Shown: piece by piece, positions 1 to 9,358 of the stretch
How the letters are laid out: the number at the start of each line of letters is the position of its first letter
Numbering within the stretch: the stretch's first letter is position 1
Source of the DNA: Diphasiastrum complanatum
Lineage: Eukaryota; Streptophyta; Lycopodiopsida; Lycopodiales; Lycopodiaceae
Direction of reading: 5' to 3'
Assembly (NCBI GenBank): GCA_029204225.1
Contig: CM055111.1
Span: 9,743,000 to 9,806,999 of the forward strand
Length of the DNA stretch: 64,000 nt
Notes under the pieces: model-generated
The model's database searches: none
Told to the model about the DNA's origin: nothing
The model's input: the letters and a program-made list of their open reading frames with translations, nothing else
Position numbers and translations under genes: made by a program

Positions 1-1529
1 ACTCAGATTCGTAATGAGTTACTCGAGTCCTTGAGAGGGAAATGCCAGCATGATGCATTCTTCTCTACTATCTGGAACTCAGTCCAGAGCAGACAGTTAC
101 AGACTCCAGAACCAGTTCCCGGGGCTGGTGCCAGTTCATCCAAGAATACGGTAGCTTCCGTTGAGGATGATGATGAGTCCGAATATACGTCGTCAGATGA
201 CGTTGAGGATTCTGAGCCTGTATTACCCAAGCAAACCTCAGTGGTTGAGGGTCAGTTGACTCAAGGATTCAAATGGAAACAGTATTCCATTCAGGATGAG
301 TACTTGCTCTATAGAGATAGAGTATGTGTCCCCAATTCAGAGGATTATAGGCAGCAGGTCCTATATGAATGTCATGACAATCCTAGTGCGGGACACCCAG
401 GCATACAGAAGACCTATGAGCTTTTTTGTAGGCAATTTTTTTGGCCCAGTATGAAAAAGGACGTCCACCAGTATGTAACCAGTTGCCAGAAATGTCAAGT
501 AAACAAAGCAGAGCGTTTAAAGGCAGGAGGGTTGTTGCATCCCTTAGAAATACCAGCTGGTAAATGGGAGAGTATCTCCATGGATTTTATAGTAGGCCTG
601 CCTAAAACCCAAAAGGGTAATGACGCTATATGGGTCACAGTTGACCGTCTAACCAAAATGGCTCATTTCATTCCGACCAAAACAACCGTTAGAGCTCCAG
701 AGTTAGCGAGGTTGTTTGTAGACGGGCTATTTAAATTGTACGATTTACCTTCCGGCATAGTCAGCGACCGGGACAGTAAGTTTACTGGAAATTTTTGGAG
801 GGCAGTATTCCATCATCTCCATACTAAACTTAATATGAGTACCTCAGACCATCCACAGACGGACGGTCAAACAGAGAGGGTAAATCAAGTGCTGGAGGAT
901 ATGCTTCGTGCATACGTCAGCAAGAAGCAGACTTATTGGGAGGAGTATCTCTCGATATTAGAGTTTGCTTACAACAAGAAAAAGTTGAAGCAGCCAGAAA
1001 CTTTTTAGAGGACCTAAACCAGATGATAGAACATGCTAAGCGTAGCATTAGGCAGTCCCAGGATCGAGCCAGGCATTATGCAGATCCACACAGACGGGAT
1101 GTGCAGTTCTCCACTGGTGAGAAAGTCTACTTGAGAGTCCCAGTCGACTCTAAAACCCTGAAATCAGGAGTGTGTGCTAAGTTGCCTCCAAGGTATTGTG
1201 GTCCCTTTACCATCAGTAGGAGACTAGGCGAGGTCACCTATGAACTAGAACTCCCACACAGCAGTAAGGTTTTTCCAGTCTTTCATGTAAGTCAGTTACG
1301 AAAAGCCTTAACAAGATCAGACAATCTGGTAGGGGATAGTGTTCTAGTTCTCCCATTGGATCCTCAGCAACCTCCACATGAACCAGAGGAGATTCTTGAT
1401 AGTAGAAAGACGCAGACTCGTCATACTCTACACCGAGAATATCTGGTTAAGTGGAATGATCAGCCTGTTGAGAATGCCACTTGGGAAAGAGGCAACGTCC
1501 TTCGCAAGATTTTTCCAGATTTGTCTTAG
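1..1529 (+). pseudogene. Ty3/gypsy chromovirus pol fragment: integrase and chromodomain
   Basis: This is the 3' part of a Ty3/gypsy polyprotein; the left window edge cuts off gag, protease, RT and RNase H. Visible in order are an acidic linker, the integrase zinc finger (HECHDNPSAGHPG followed by CQKC, about 365-500), the catalytic core with MDFIVGLP (first Asp, about 580), SDRDSKF (second Asp, about 770) and the DGQTERVNQ region (Glu, about 870), then EFAYN at about 960. At about 975-985 sequence is lost and the frame changes. It resumes with the C-terminal domain (GEKVYLRVP, VFPVFHVSQLRKAL) and a chromodomain (REYLVKWNDQPVENATWE, about 1432-1490), the mark of chromoviruses, thought to guide integration to particular chromatin. 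The first frame is open from 1 to 1008 and the second to a stop at 1529. The lost segment lies between the catalytic core and C-terminal domain, so the copy is dead. Confidence 0.93.
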
Positions 1530-1546
1530 AGGACCAAGACGGTTCT

Positions 1547-1560
1547 TAAGGGGGAGGAAG
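1547..1560 (+). other. Polypurine tract of the plus-strand chromovirus
   Basis: A purine run (TAAGGGGGAGGAAG) sits directly before a TGTTACG LTR start and 18 bases after the pol stop. This is the expected place for the plus-strand priming site of a gypsy element. Confidence 0.8.
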
Positions 1561-1901
1561 TGTTACGAGCTCGTGACCAGTGCCGAACCCTAGAGAACAC
1601 AGATAGGTCAGATACCACAGTCAAGGTCGTGTCCAGCGTACATGACCAACAGGGCAAGACAGTGTGAGTAGTGTGCCCCAGCACGGTCCATAGCCATGGC
1701 AGGCCTAACACAGCCTAGGGACCCTGTCAGCAGGATAGGGCCCCCAGTTGGGTCCCGACGTGCAGTCGGTCACGTCAGTGCCACGTGGCCGACACTTGGC
1801 AGTTGCATGCTACCAGTCCTCACACTTGGCTAGGAGGGGCTTACTCTATATCAGGGAGTAGGCAAGGTTGGGTGGATCAGTTAGTGTTTGCCCTACTGTG
1901 G
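1561..1901 (+). repeat. 3' LTR of the chromovirus, right end truncated
   Basis: The LTR begins TGTTACGAGC immediately after the polypurine tract. A possible core promoter (CTCTATATCAGGGAG, about 1842-1856) lies inside it. No CA terminus is seen: the sequence passes directly into a copia LTR beginning TGTTAGG at 1902, so the LTR is probably interrupted there by a later insertion. No partner LTR lies in the window. Confidence 0.65.
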
Positions 1902-2287
1902 TGTTAGGATTTATTACAGTATCTTACCTACAATGCTAGATCAACCAAGAAAGCTTGAGAAACTTAGCCATGAAAAATATTAAACACAAGGGAAATTGCT
2001 TAAGCACCTCACAACAACCAAACTTAGAAGAGAGAATGAATTGCTAGAGAGAGCGAGCAGAGGGCGTGGGTCCTCCTAGTCCTCTATGTGGCAAACACCT
2101 CATGTACATCTATAGGTGACAACCATATGATTGAGCTACTTGGCCAAGTGGGCTACTTGCACTAACTTTGTTAAGTTGCAAATAGGGGGGCCCCATGTAT
2201 TTACAAATAACATGCCCCATGAGTAATGTACAACTTAGAAAACATTAGTCCTTAGCCAAAGGGGTAAAATAGGCATTATACGTCAAC
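1902..2287 (-). repeat. 3' LTR of a minus-strand Ty1/copia element
   Basis: On the plus strand the block starts TGTTAGGATTT, which is CCTAACA at the 3' end on the minus strand. It ends next to the minus-strand copia coding tail at 2288. The right half resembles the LTR at 2471-2648, including the shared motif AAAATAGGCATTATA beside the polypurine end. Because the two LTRs diverge by eye, they are relatives and not a matched pair. Confidence 0.6.
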
Positions 2288-2470
2288 CCCACCATAATGG
2301 CAATTTTATTTAAGCTAACACCTAAAAATGTTTTGAGCTTCTCAAACTTGTCTTTACTAAGAGGTTTAGTAAAGATATCAACATATGCTACCTCAATCTC
2401 ACCACCATGATATTTCTCTCATATAAAGTTCTGCTGTCATGCATGGTAGACTCGACTTCTTGCAATCTTC
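2288..2470 (-). pseudogene. Copia pol C-terminal tail, degenerate
   Basis: Read on the minus strand this holds the end of copia RNase H: a YHA motif, GGEIEVAYV and DIFTKPLSKDKFEKLKT, interrupted by two stop codons. It parallels the better preserved tail at 2684-2830 and belongs to the element whose LTR is at 1902-2287. Only about 60 codons remain. Confidence 0.7.
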
Positions 2471-2648
2471 ATGCGACATGGCATGCAAACTTTGTCCCTT
2501 GGACCCAACTTGCACTTACTAGCTTTAATTTACAAAGAGGGGTGCACATTATTTACAAACAAGTTGCCCCCATGATAAACTTACAACATAATAAATGTGT
2601 ATGCAAGTGCCAAGCCACTAGGGATAAAATAGGCATTATATTGCAACA
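2471..2648 (-). repeat. Truncated copia LTR (minus strand) with polypurine tract
   Basis: On the minus strand the polypurine tract ATTAAGGGAGGG (2649-2660) is followed by an LTR start TGTTGCAATATAATGCC, reading leftwards from 2648. The LTR is cut at about 2471, where it meets the pol tail of another copia copy. It is the 3' LTR of the copia whose coding sequence lies at 2668-3668. Confidence 0.65.
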
Positions 2649-2667
2649 CCCTCCCTTAATGGCTATT

Positions 2668-3668
2668 TTATTTGATATGACACCTAAAGACTGTCAAACT
2701 TCTCTTTACTAAGTGGCTTAGTAAAGATATTTGCAGTCTGATCTTTGGTCCCACAAAACTCAAGTTGTATCTCTCCATTGTGCACTTTTTTCCGTATGAA
2801 GTGTTGGTCAAGTTCAATATGTTTGGTCCTAGCATGGTAGACGGCATTCCTGGCAAGCTGAATGCAGCTCTGGCTATCACAGTACATCATTGTAGGACTT
2901 ACTTGGTCAATCTGCATATCAACTAGCAAGTGCCTCAACCACATAGCCTCACAACCAGCCCTCGTAGTCACCCTGTACTCAACTTCTGTGGAAGACAATC
3001 CAATCGTAGGTTGTTTCCTGCTGCACCAAGAAAGTACTCCAAAACCTACGTGGAATGAATAACATGTTGTTGATCCATGATCATCTTTGTCTCCTGCCCA
3101 ACCCGCACCCGAATAACCTTCCAACTGAAGGTTCCCATCATGTGTATAAACAAATGCCATAAGAACAAGTTCCTTTCACATATCTTAGAATCCGCTTCGC
3201 TGATTTTCAATGTGCCTTTAATTTACACATTAACTGGCTTGCTATGCCCGACTGCATGTGAAATGTTAGGCCTGGTATTTGTGAGATAAATCAAGCTGCC
3301 CACCAATTAACAATATAATGTCTCATCCACAAAAGGTGTCCCATCAACCGTGGATCGTTTACTACTTGTATCACTCGAAGTAGCTATGGGCTTGCAATCA
3401 TGCATGTTGAATCTTTGAAGAAGTTCATTTGCATACCTTGCCTGGAATATTAAAATAAAAACAATTCCTGCAAACTTCCAGTCCTAGGCAATAGTGTATC
3501 AAGCCCAAACCTTTCATGTCAAATTCACATGAAAATTTTCTTTGACCTTAGCAATGAGTAACGTATTATTACCTCTAAAGACATCAACATAGAGAACAAT
3601 CATTACTATGTGCTCCTTCTCCCTCAAAACATACAAGTTACAATTCGATTTACTTCTAACAAAGTTTT
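2668..3668 (-). pseudogene. Copia reverse transcriptase/RNase H, left part of a split gene
   Basis: The minus strand encodes the C-terminal half of a copia pol. The end of RT is visible (YANELLQRFNMHDCKPIAT at about 3395-3450), then the RNase H region (GYSGAGWAGDKDDHGSTT, SSTEVEYR, YCDSQSCIQLARN, HARTKHIELDQHFIRKKV, NIFTKPLSKEKFDSL). The stretch 2684-3160 is open; farther upstream there are several stops. The RT frame does not end at 3668 by decay: it is cut by the chromovirus inserted at 3669-9202 and resumes at 9208-9358, so these are two pieces of one gene. Confidence 0.85.
3664..3668. repeat. Target-site duplication GTTTT, left copy
   Basis: Five bases, GTTTT, immediately before the TG terminus of the chromovirus at 3669. 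The same five bases follow its CA terminus at 9203-9207. Five bases is the normal duplication for gypsy integrases. Confidence 0.88.
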
Positions 3669-4113
3669 TGTTACAATCCTAATTACTGCAAACCTCCAGG
3701 TGCCGGTTAACCACAAGAGCCCGAACGATTCACGTTCCACCCCGCCATAGGACCTAATCCGGGTCCACCCACCGTGCCCTGGCCTGTGACCGTATCAAGC
3801 TGGATCCGACCTCCATCCCAGATGGCGTCCCATACCACCGCCGCTCTCAGCCATCTCCTGCCTCACGCTAGCAATACATCCTGGCCGTGCACACGCTCTC
3901 CATCCACCTCCTCCTAGGTAGACAGAATGGATGGCAAATGAGCCCTCCTCCCCTTGTATACCTCCAAGGAGAGAGGCTCCAAGCCATGTGCACTCCTGGA
4001 TCATGACACGTGGCAACCATGCAAGTTCACGAGTCACCGGTCAAGTCTACAGGCCCAGTCATCGTCTAGTCTCAAGTCTGGGTTTGGGACCCAAGGGAGT
4101 TGGGTCCCTAACT
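3669..4113 (-). repeat. 3' LTR of the minus-strand chromovirus
   Basis: On the plus strand it runs from TGTTACAATCC to TTGGGTCCCTAAC, about 445 bases. Its last 233 bases match the other LTR at 8970-9202. The minus-strand start has decayed from TGTTAGGG to GTTAGGG. A purine-rich tract (AGGAAGAGGGAAA on the minus strand, about 4114-4127) lies directly upstream. Confidence 0.85.
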
Positions 4114-4151
4114 TTCCCTCTTCCTTAAAAAATTCCTTATCTAAGGAAGGA

Positions 4152-7100
4152 ATCCAGGGAATCTCAGTTTAAGGTCATGTTCCTTCTCCCAAGTATCATC
4201 GTCCTTGGAACTTCCTTTCCAACGAACCAGGTACTCAGTTACCTGCCGGTTTCTGAGCCCACGTTGACGTACATCAACAATGGTCTGTGGTTCAGTAGGT
4301 ACAAAGGATGATAGGTCCTCCAGCTAAACTAAGTCCTCCTGAGGCATCAAGTCATCCTTTCCACCAAGTCGTTCCTTTAAACGACTAATGTGAAAAACTG
4401 GGTGTACCTTAACACCTTGAGGAAGTTCCAACTGGTACGCATTCCGATGGAGTTTCTTTACAATACGGAATGGCCCTGCATAACGAGGTGACAACTTAGG
4501 ACATTTTCCAGTCCTTAGAACCTTAGAATCTTTTGGGATTCTAAGATATACCCAAGCCCCCTCCTCATAGACCCTAGGTAGTCGCTTTTGATTAGCGTAA
4601 AACTGGGCTCTATCCTGAGCCGTTTTTACGTTTTCGCGAGCAACAAGCAACATCTCTTGCATATCATGCACGAAATCTGCTGCTGCCTTAACCTTGAGGC
4701 CTTTGAGGCCCACTGAAATGGGAGCCCTAGGCTGGAAACCATACATCCGAGAAAATGGACTAAAACCCGTCGCTGAGTGCTTTGCGCTGTTATACGCAAT
4801 TGGCAAACCAAACAATCTGAACAACTTTTCCACGAAAAGATGTGCAAGTTTTGAAGCTTTGACAGTTTGCTTGGTTGGTATGAACTGCGCCATTTTAGTT
4901 AACCTGTCAACTATTACCCAAATGGCATCATTTTGCTTCCCCGTCCGAGGTAGCCCAACCACAAAGTCCATGGAAATACTTTCCCACTTTCTTTCGGGAA
5001 TTTCCAGGGGCATTAACAAACCAGCTTCATTCTGTTGCGACTTTGTTGAATTGTTTTCTATCATCTCATCACCTCTTTCCAACAGTCAATACACACTTGC
5101 GAACATATGCCTCCACCTGACTTTTTAAATTTGGCCAGTAAAAGTTCCTTTTCACTAAGTCAAGTGTCCTTTGAGCGCCAGGGTGCCCTGCACACGGGCT
5201 GTCATGACATTCATGCAGGATTTGGGCCCTTATATCATCATTTTCTGGCACACAAACTTTTCCATTCCGGAAAAGTAACCCATTCCTAATGGAATAGTCT
5301 CTTTGTATCTTGTCCCGAGGAGAAATCTTAAAATCCTGCATTCCAAGCTCATCACTAGATCTAGAAGAACCTGCCAAGACGTCTAGCCAAATACGACCGA
5401 AGTACCTATCGGTCTTACGCAAATCTCTTAAGGACAGATACAACTCAGATTGGATCTCATAAAAGCTTAATTGATTAACTTCTCCAATCCGGCTTAAGGC
5501 ATCCGCGACACTATTAGAAGTACCCTTCCAGTACTCAATGTCATAATGAAATTCTTGGAGCATCTCTGACCACCTGGCCTTTCAACCCCTAAGGTCGACC
5601 GCATCGTTAATATACTTTAACGCTTAATGGTCAGTAACTATAGTAAACTGGGAGCCATACAAATAATGTCTCCATACTTTCAGGGCATTAATAACAGCAA
5701 AAAGTTCCTTGTCATAGGTAGAATACCGCCTTTGAGCAGGGTCCAACTTCTTGCTTTCAAAAGCTACCGGTCTACCATCCTGATATAGGACTGTGCCTAT
5801 AGCATAGTCACTGGCATCCATTTCAAGTACATACGGCTTGTTGGGATCCACTATGTGTAAAATAGGCGCTGTAGTTACACAGTATTTGAGGTTCTCAAAA
5901 CTCTGATTCAACACTTCAGTCCAAGTAACTGGAGGACTAAACAGCCTGTGTCGGCTAACTCTTTTAGCCCCTCTGAGGACATTCGTCAAAGCCAATGCAA
6001 TTAATGCATAGTTCAAGACGAATCTATGAAAAAACCCGTAAAGCCCAAAAAGGACTTAACCTCCCGGATGGTTTTAGGGATAGCCATTCACGAACTTGTC
6101 GGACTTATTTGGGTCAATTTCCAACCCATGGTCCGAAATAATGTGACCAAGGTATAACAACCTTTTCTGGAAGAACACATTTGGACTCCTTGGCAAAAAG
6201 CTTCTCCTGTCTAAGTAACTTTAAGACAGTCCTGAGATGCTCCTCGTGCTCCTCCAAGGTCTTACTGTAGATGAGAATATCATCTAAGTAGACTATTACG
6301 AACTTTCCCAGATATGGACGAAGAAGATCGTTCATCATCTGCTGGAAAGTCGTTGGAGCATTTGTCAAGCCAAATGGTGAAACCAGAAACTCATAATGGC
6401 CGTACCTAGTTCTAAACCTGGTTTTTTCAATATCCTCAGTCTTTATGCGAATCTGACAAATCGATTTTGGTGAAGTACTTTGCACCATGCAATCGATCAA
6501 CCAATTCATCCATTCGCGCCAAAGGATAACGGTTTTTAATCGTTAACTTATTCAAATTTTTAAACTCCACACAAAGACGAGTACCTCCGTCTTTTTTATC
6601 AACAAGGAGCACAGGTGCCCCCCAGGGAGATTTACTAGGCCTAACATGGCCCATCTTAAGGTAATTTTGCAGTTGCCTATGAACTTCATCCTCTTCAGTT
6701 GTACTCATCCTATATGGATACAGTGATATAGGAGAACTACCAAGAATCAGTTTAATACCATGGTCAACACCCCTAGAGGGGGAAAGACCCTCAGGAAGCT
6801 GTTCAGGAAATACATCGTTAAATTCTTGTCTAAGTTTCCTAAAAATTTCACCTTTCGGCGAGTTTTCTTGTTTTAGGTTATTAGACATTAATTCCATTTG
6901 GAGATTGTAAAATGGCAAACTACGTTCTTCATGGTAAGTAAAATCCTTTAACCAACATAAATAAGAACTGCAATCCACAATATCCATACATTTAACAGTT
7001 TCCAAAGCAGAAAGCATATACGGAGTAGAAATATCAACATTTCCATTCAATTCTATGAGTGAGCCGTTATGTAAGAACGACAAATTGTGTGTCACATAGT

Positions 7101-8393
7101 TTTTCTTCATAGACTCGTTCCTCTCATAGAACCACTCTTTACCAAGTATAACATCTACCCTATCTAGATTCATAATATGAAAGTCTAATTTATCCTTATA
7201 GGCTTGAATCTCTATTGGTAGACGTGGGACTATCCGGTCCCAAACTTGGCTTTCTGCTCCAGTTGCCAGCTTCACTGTGTATCGGTGGTCACTTTGCCTT
7301 GTTTCCAACTTTAGCTTCTGCAATAAATTAGCGTTAATAAAATTATGTGTGAAACCATCGTCAAATAAAACAGTTACGGCTTGACCACCCACAACCCCCT
7401 TCATTCGAATGAGGTCATGAGGGCCAAAAACAGCCGTATTAAAACAACAATGCTCACACACAGAATTACCAGCAAAGGAAAGATCTACACTAGATATGCT
7501 AGAGTTACCTGGCGTCTGTTTCTTTGGACATTCCCTCGCGACATGACCTGGTTCCATGCAATTGAAGCACAGATTGTCGCTTCTGGCTTTCATGAAGGTT
7601 TCCTAGTCCAAGGTAGATCTTTTCTTCGATTTCCCTAAACCTGAAGCCCCTTCCTTTGCCTTATCTTTCAATTTCTTTGGACCCTAAACCCTAAACCCTT
7701 TGCGTCGGGCAAGACACCAGTCTCAGGCTTATCCATCGTACCCTCGAGGGTAAGAGGCTGGTTCCTCCTGACCTCTAGCTGGTAGTCTCTTTGCAACCCC
7801 AGTATGAAATGCAACTTTACTAACAAAGGATCTATTCTAGTTGTAAAACGAGAATAGACCTCTTGAAATTCTTGTAAATACTGATCCAGGGGCCGGTTCC
7901 CCATATGGATCGTTGCATACTGACGGTAAAATTCAAAATCATCAAGAATAGGAAGGAAGGCCGCCTTAAAGGCCTTACAAAAATCCTCCCAATTCCTAGG
8001 TACTTCAGGCTTACCCCCTATATCTTGCCACCAGGTAAATGCTTTACCTCGCAGGTACATGACGGCTAGATTGATCTTGTTGTCCTTGGATGAATCGTGC
8101 ATGGAAAAGTGCGAATTCCATCGATCCAGCAATTGCAAGACCACCTCCGGGGTTCTATCCTTCTTTTCCCCAACAAAAACATCAGGAGTGAACAAGGGTT
8201 GATGCACCAATTGCCTTAGTTGCGTCAATTCCTTGAGATCCTGCTGATCCCGACTGTGCTTTGCTTGCATATCCACAATCTGTTGTTGTAGACTGTTAAT
8301 AGCCAGCATCAAAGCATCAGGGTCTAAGATAGAGGCAGATACTGTAGCCTCATGAACAAGGGACATAGGCTGTGTGGTAGGAGTAGGCTCCAT
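4152..8393 (-). pseudogene. Chromovirus gag-pol, broken by frameshifts, stops and deletions
   Basis: Reading down the minus strand: gag from 8393; a frame change at about 7700-7682; a CCHC knuckle ([14 protein letters not shown], about 7570-7525); a protease where the usual D-S/T-G reads [12 protein letters not shown] with a [12 protein letters not shown] region, then a frameshift near 6440-6510, then YLDD at 6279-6290; RNase H (EMDASDYAIG, about 5825); integrase zinc finger (HECHDSPCAGHPG) and MDFVVGLP. After LFRLFGLP (about 4806) sequence jumps to AYNSAKHSATGFSPF, so the second catalytic Asp and the Glu are missing. The C-terminal domain follows, then one in-frame stop at about 4326 and a chromodomain (TEYLVRWKGSSKDDDTWEK, about 4200-4255). 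The product cannot be functional. Confidence 0.92.
7682..7699. repeat. Short interstitial telomere-type repeat (CCCTAAA) inside gag
   Basis: Eighteen bases form a perfect run of about 2.5 CCCTAAA units, the plant telomere motif. It sits between the gag capsid frame (starting at 8393) and the downstream frame carrying the zinc finger, exactly where the reading frame changes. Confidence 0.75.
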
Positions 8394-8869
8394 TTTTACA
8401 GAGAGAAGAGAGGTGAATTAAGAAGAGAAGATAGAAGAGAATCAAAAGCTACTCAAGGAAGGTAGATACAAAGCTACTCTTGCTGTCTCTTTACAAACCA
8501 AATGGTATTGTCCATGGCTGCCAAGAGGAATAAGAGAAAGCAAAGAGAAGGATGCACCACCACCTCCACCTCTTTTCACACAAAACAGAAGCATAGAAGA
8601 GGCATACCTCCCTCTTCATGCCATCCTACCAACTGCCAAGTGGCTTTGCCTTGCCACCTAGCTTCCACCTCAGCATACTGGTCACTTCTAGCAACCTGCC
8701 AAGTGGCCTACAGCCCCTTCTCTCTCCTTCTATAAGTTATTTTTCTTCCATCTGTCCATCGCTGATAGACAGAGACAGGAAGAAGAAAATTTACTTAATT
8801 TTCCAAGGAGGGCCTCGATTTCATCAACTACGATTCTAGAAAGCATCGCTTCAGCAGGGCGCTACCAAC
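8394..8869 (-). other. Chromovirus 5' leader or unrelated insert
   Basis: This block lies between the gag start and the hAT-like fragment at 8870. It shows no match to the inner half of the left LTR and no primer-binding site, so the native LTR-to-leader junction has been lost. The gag-proximal part is probably the true leader; the origin of the rest is unclear. No coding potential is supported. Confidence 0.4.
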
Positions 8870-8966
8870 CATAGTTGCAGCGAATCTCGATTCGCTGGGT
8901 CTGCAATTCGCGGGTCGCGATTTTGCGAATCGCAATTCGCGACCCAGAATCGCAAAAAAAAAAAAA
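8870..8966 (+). mobile_element. One-ended fragment of a hAT-like non-autonomous DNA element
   Basis: It starts CATAGTTGCAGCG, carries repeated GATTCG/CGAATCG subterminal motifs and ends in a run of about 14 A. It is nearly identical to the reverse complement of the right end of the element at 37182-37988, which also has the A/T run. Only one terminus is present, so it is a truncated copy or a repair filler. Confidence 0.6.
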
Positions 8967-9202
8967 ATCCTGGCCATGCACATGCTCTCCATCCACCTCC
9001 TCCTAGGTAGACAGAATGGATGGCAAATGAGCCCTCCTCCCCTTGTATACCTCCAAGGAGAGAGGCTCCAAGCCATGTGCACTCCTGGATCATGACACGT
9101 GGCAACCATGCAGGTTCACGAGTCACCGGTCAAGTCTACAGGCCCAGTCATCGTCCAGTCTCAAGTCTGGGTTTGGGACCCAAGGGAGTTGGGTCCCTAA
9201 CA
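8967..9202 (-). repeat. Partial 5' LTR of the minus-strand chromovirus
   Basis: About 236 bases match the left LTR. They keep the TG terminus (TGTTAGGGACC on the minus strand, ending at 9202). The inner half of the LTR, about 210 bases including its CA end, is replaced by the hAT-like fragment and unrelated DNA. Confidence 0.85.
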
Positions 9203-9207
9203 GTTTT
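9203..9207. repeat. Target-site duplication GTTTT, right copy
   Basis: GTTTT follows the CA terminus at 9202 and matches 3664-3668. With one copy and the element removed, the copia RT frame is continuous on the minus strand. Confidence 0.88.
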
Positions 9208-9358
9208 GCTTTGTGAAGTAATAATCAATACGACTGTCCCATGCCCTGCGTGCTTGTTTTAACCCATACAATGCCTTATTAAGCTTGCATACCAGGTTTT
9301 CTTTACCTTTAGCCTCAAATCCTTGTGGCTGCTCCATGTAAACCTCTTTCTGATAGAG
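9208..9358 (-). pseudogene. Copia reverse transcriptase, right part of the split gene
   Basis: The minus strand encodes a copia RT segment ([34 protein letters not shown], ending in YYFTKQ at the insertion point). It is the upstream half of the RT gene whose downstream half lies at 2668-3668. Upstream of about 9358 the similarity to copia stops, so the element is truncated there. Confidence 0.82.

Larger units (their letters stand above)
3669..9202 (-). mobile_element. Ty3/gypsy chromovirus on the minus strand, inserted in a copia RT gene
   Basis: The element has TG/CA ends, a GTTTT target duplication, homologous LTR blocks at both ends (3881-4113 and 8970-9202, four transitions in about 233 bases by eye) and the usual minus-strand order gag, zinc finger, protease, RT, RNase H, integrase, chromodomain. 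It is non-autonomous: gag is frameshifted, the protease active site is altered, the integrase core has lost two catalytic residues, and the inner part of the 5' LTR is missing. The low LTR divergence in the surviving block suggests a fairly recent insertion despite this damage. Confidence 0.9.
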
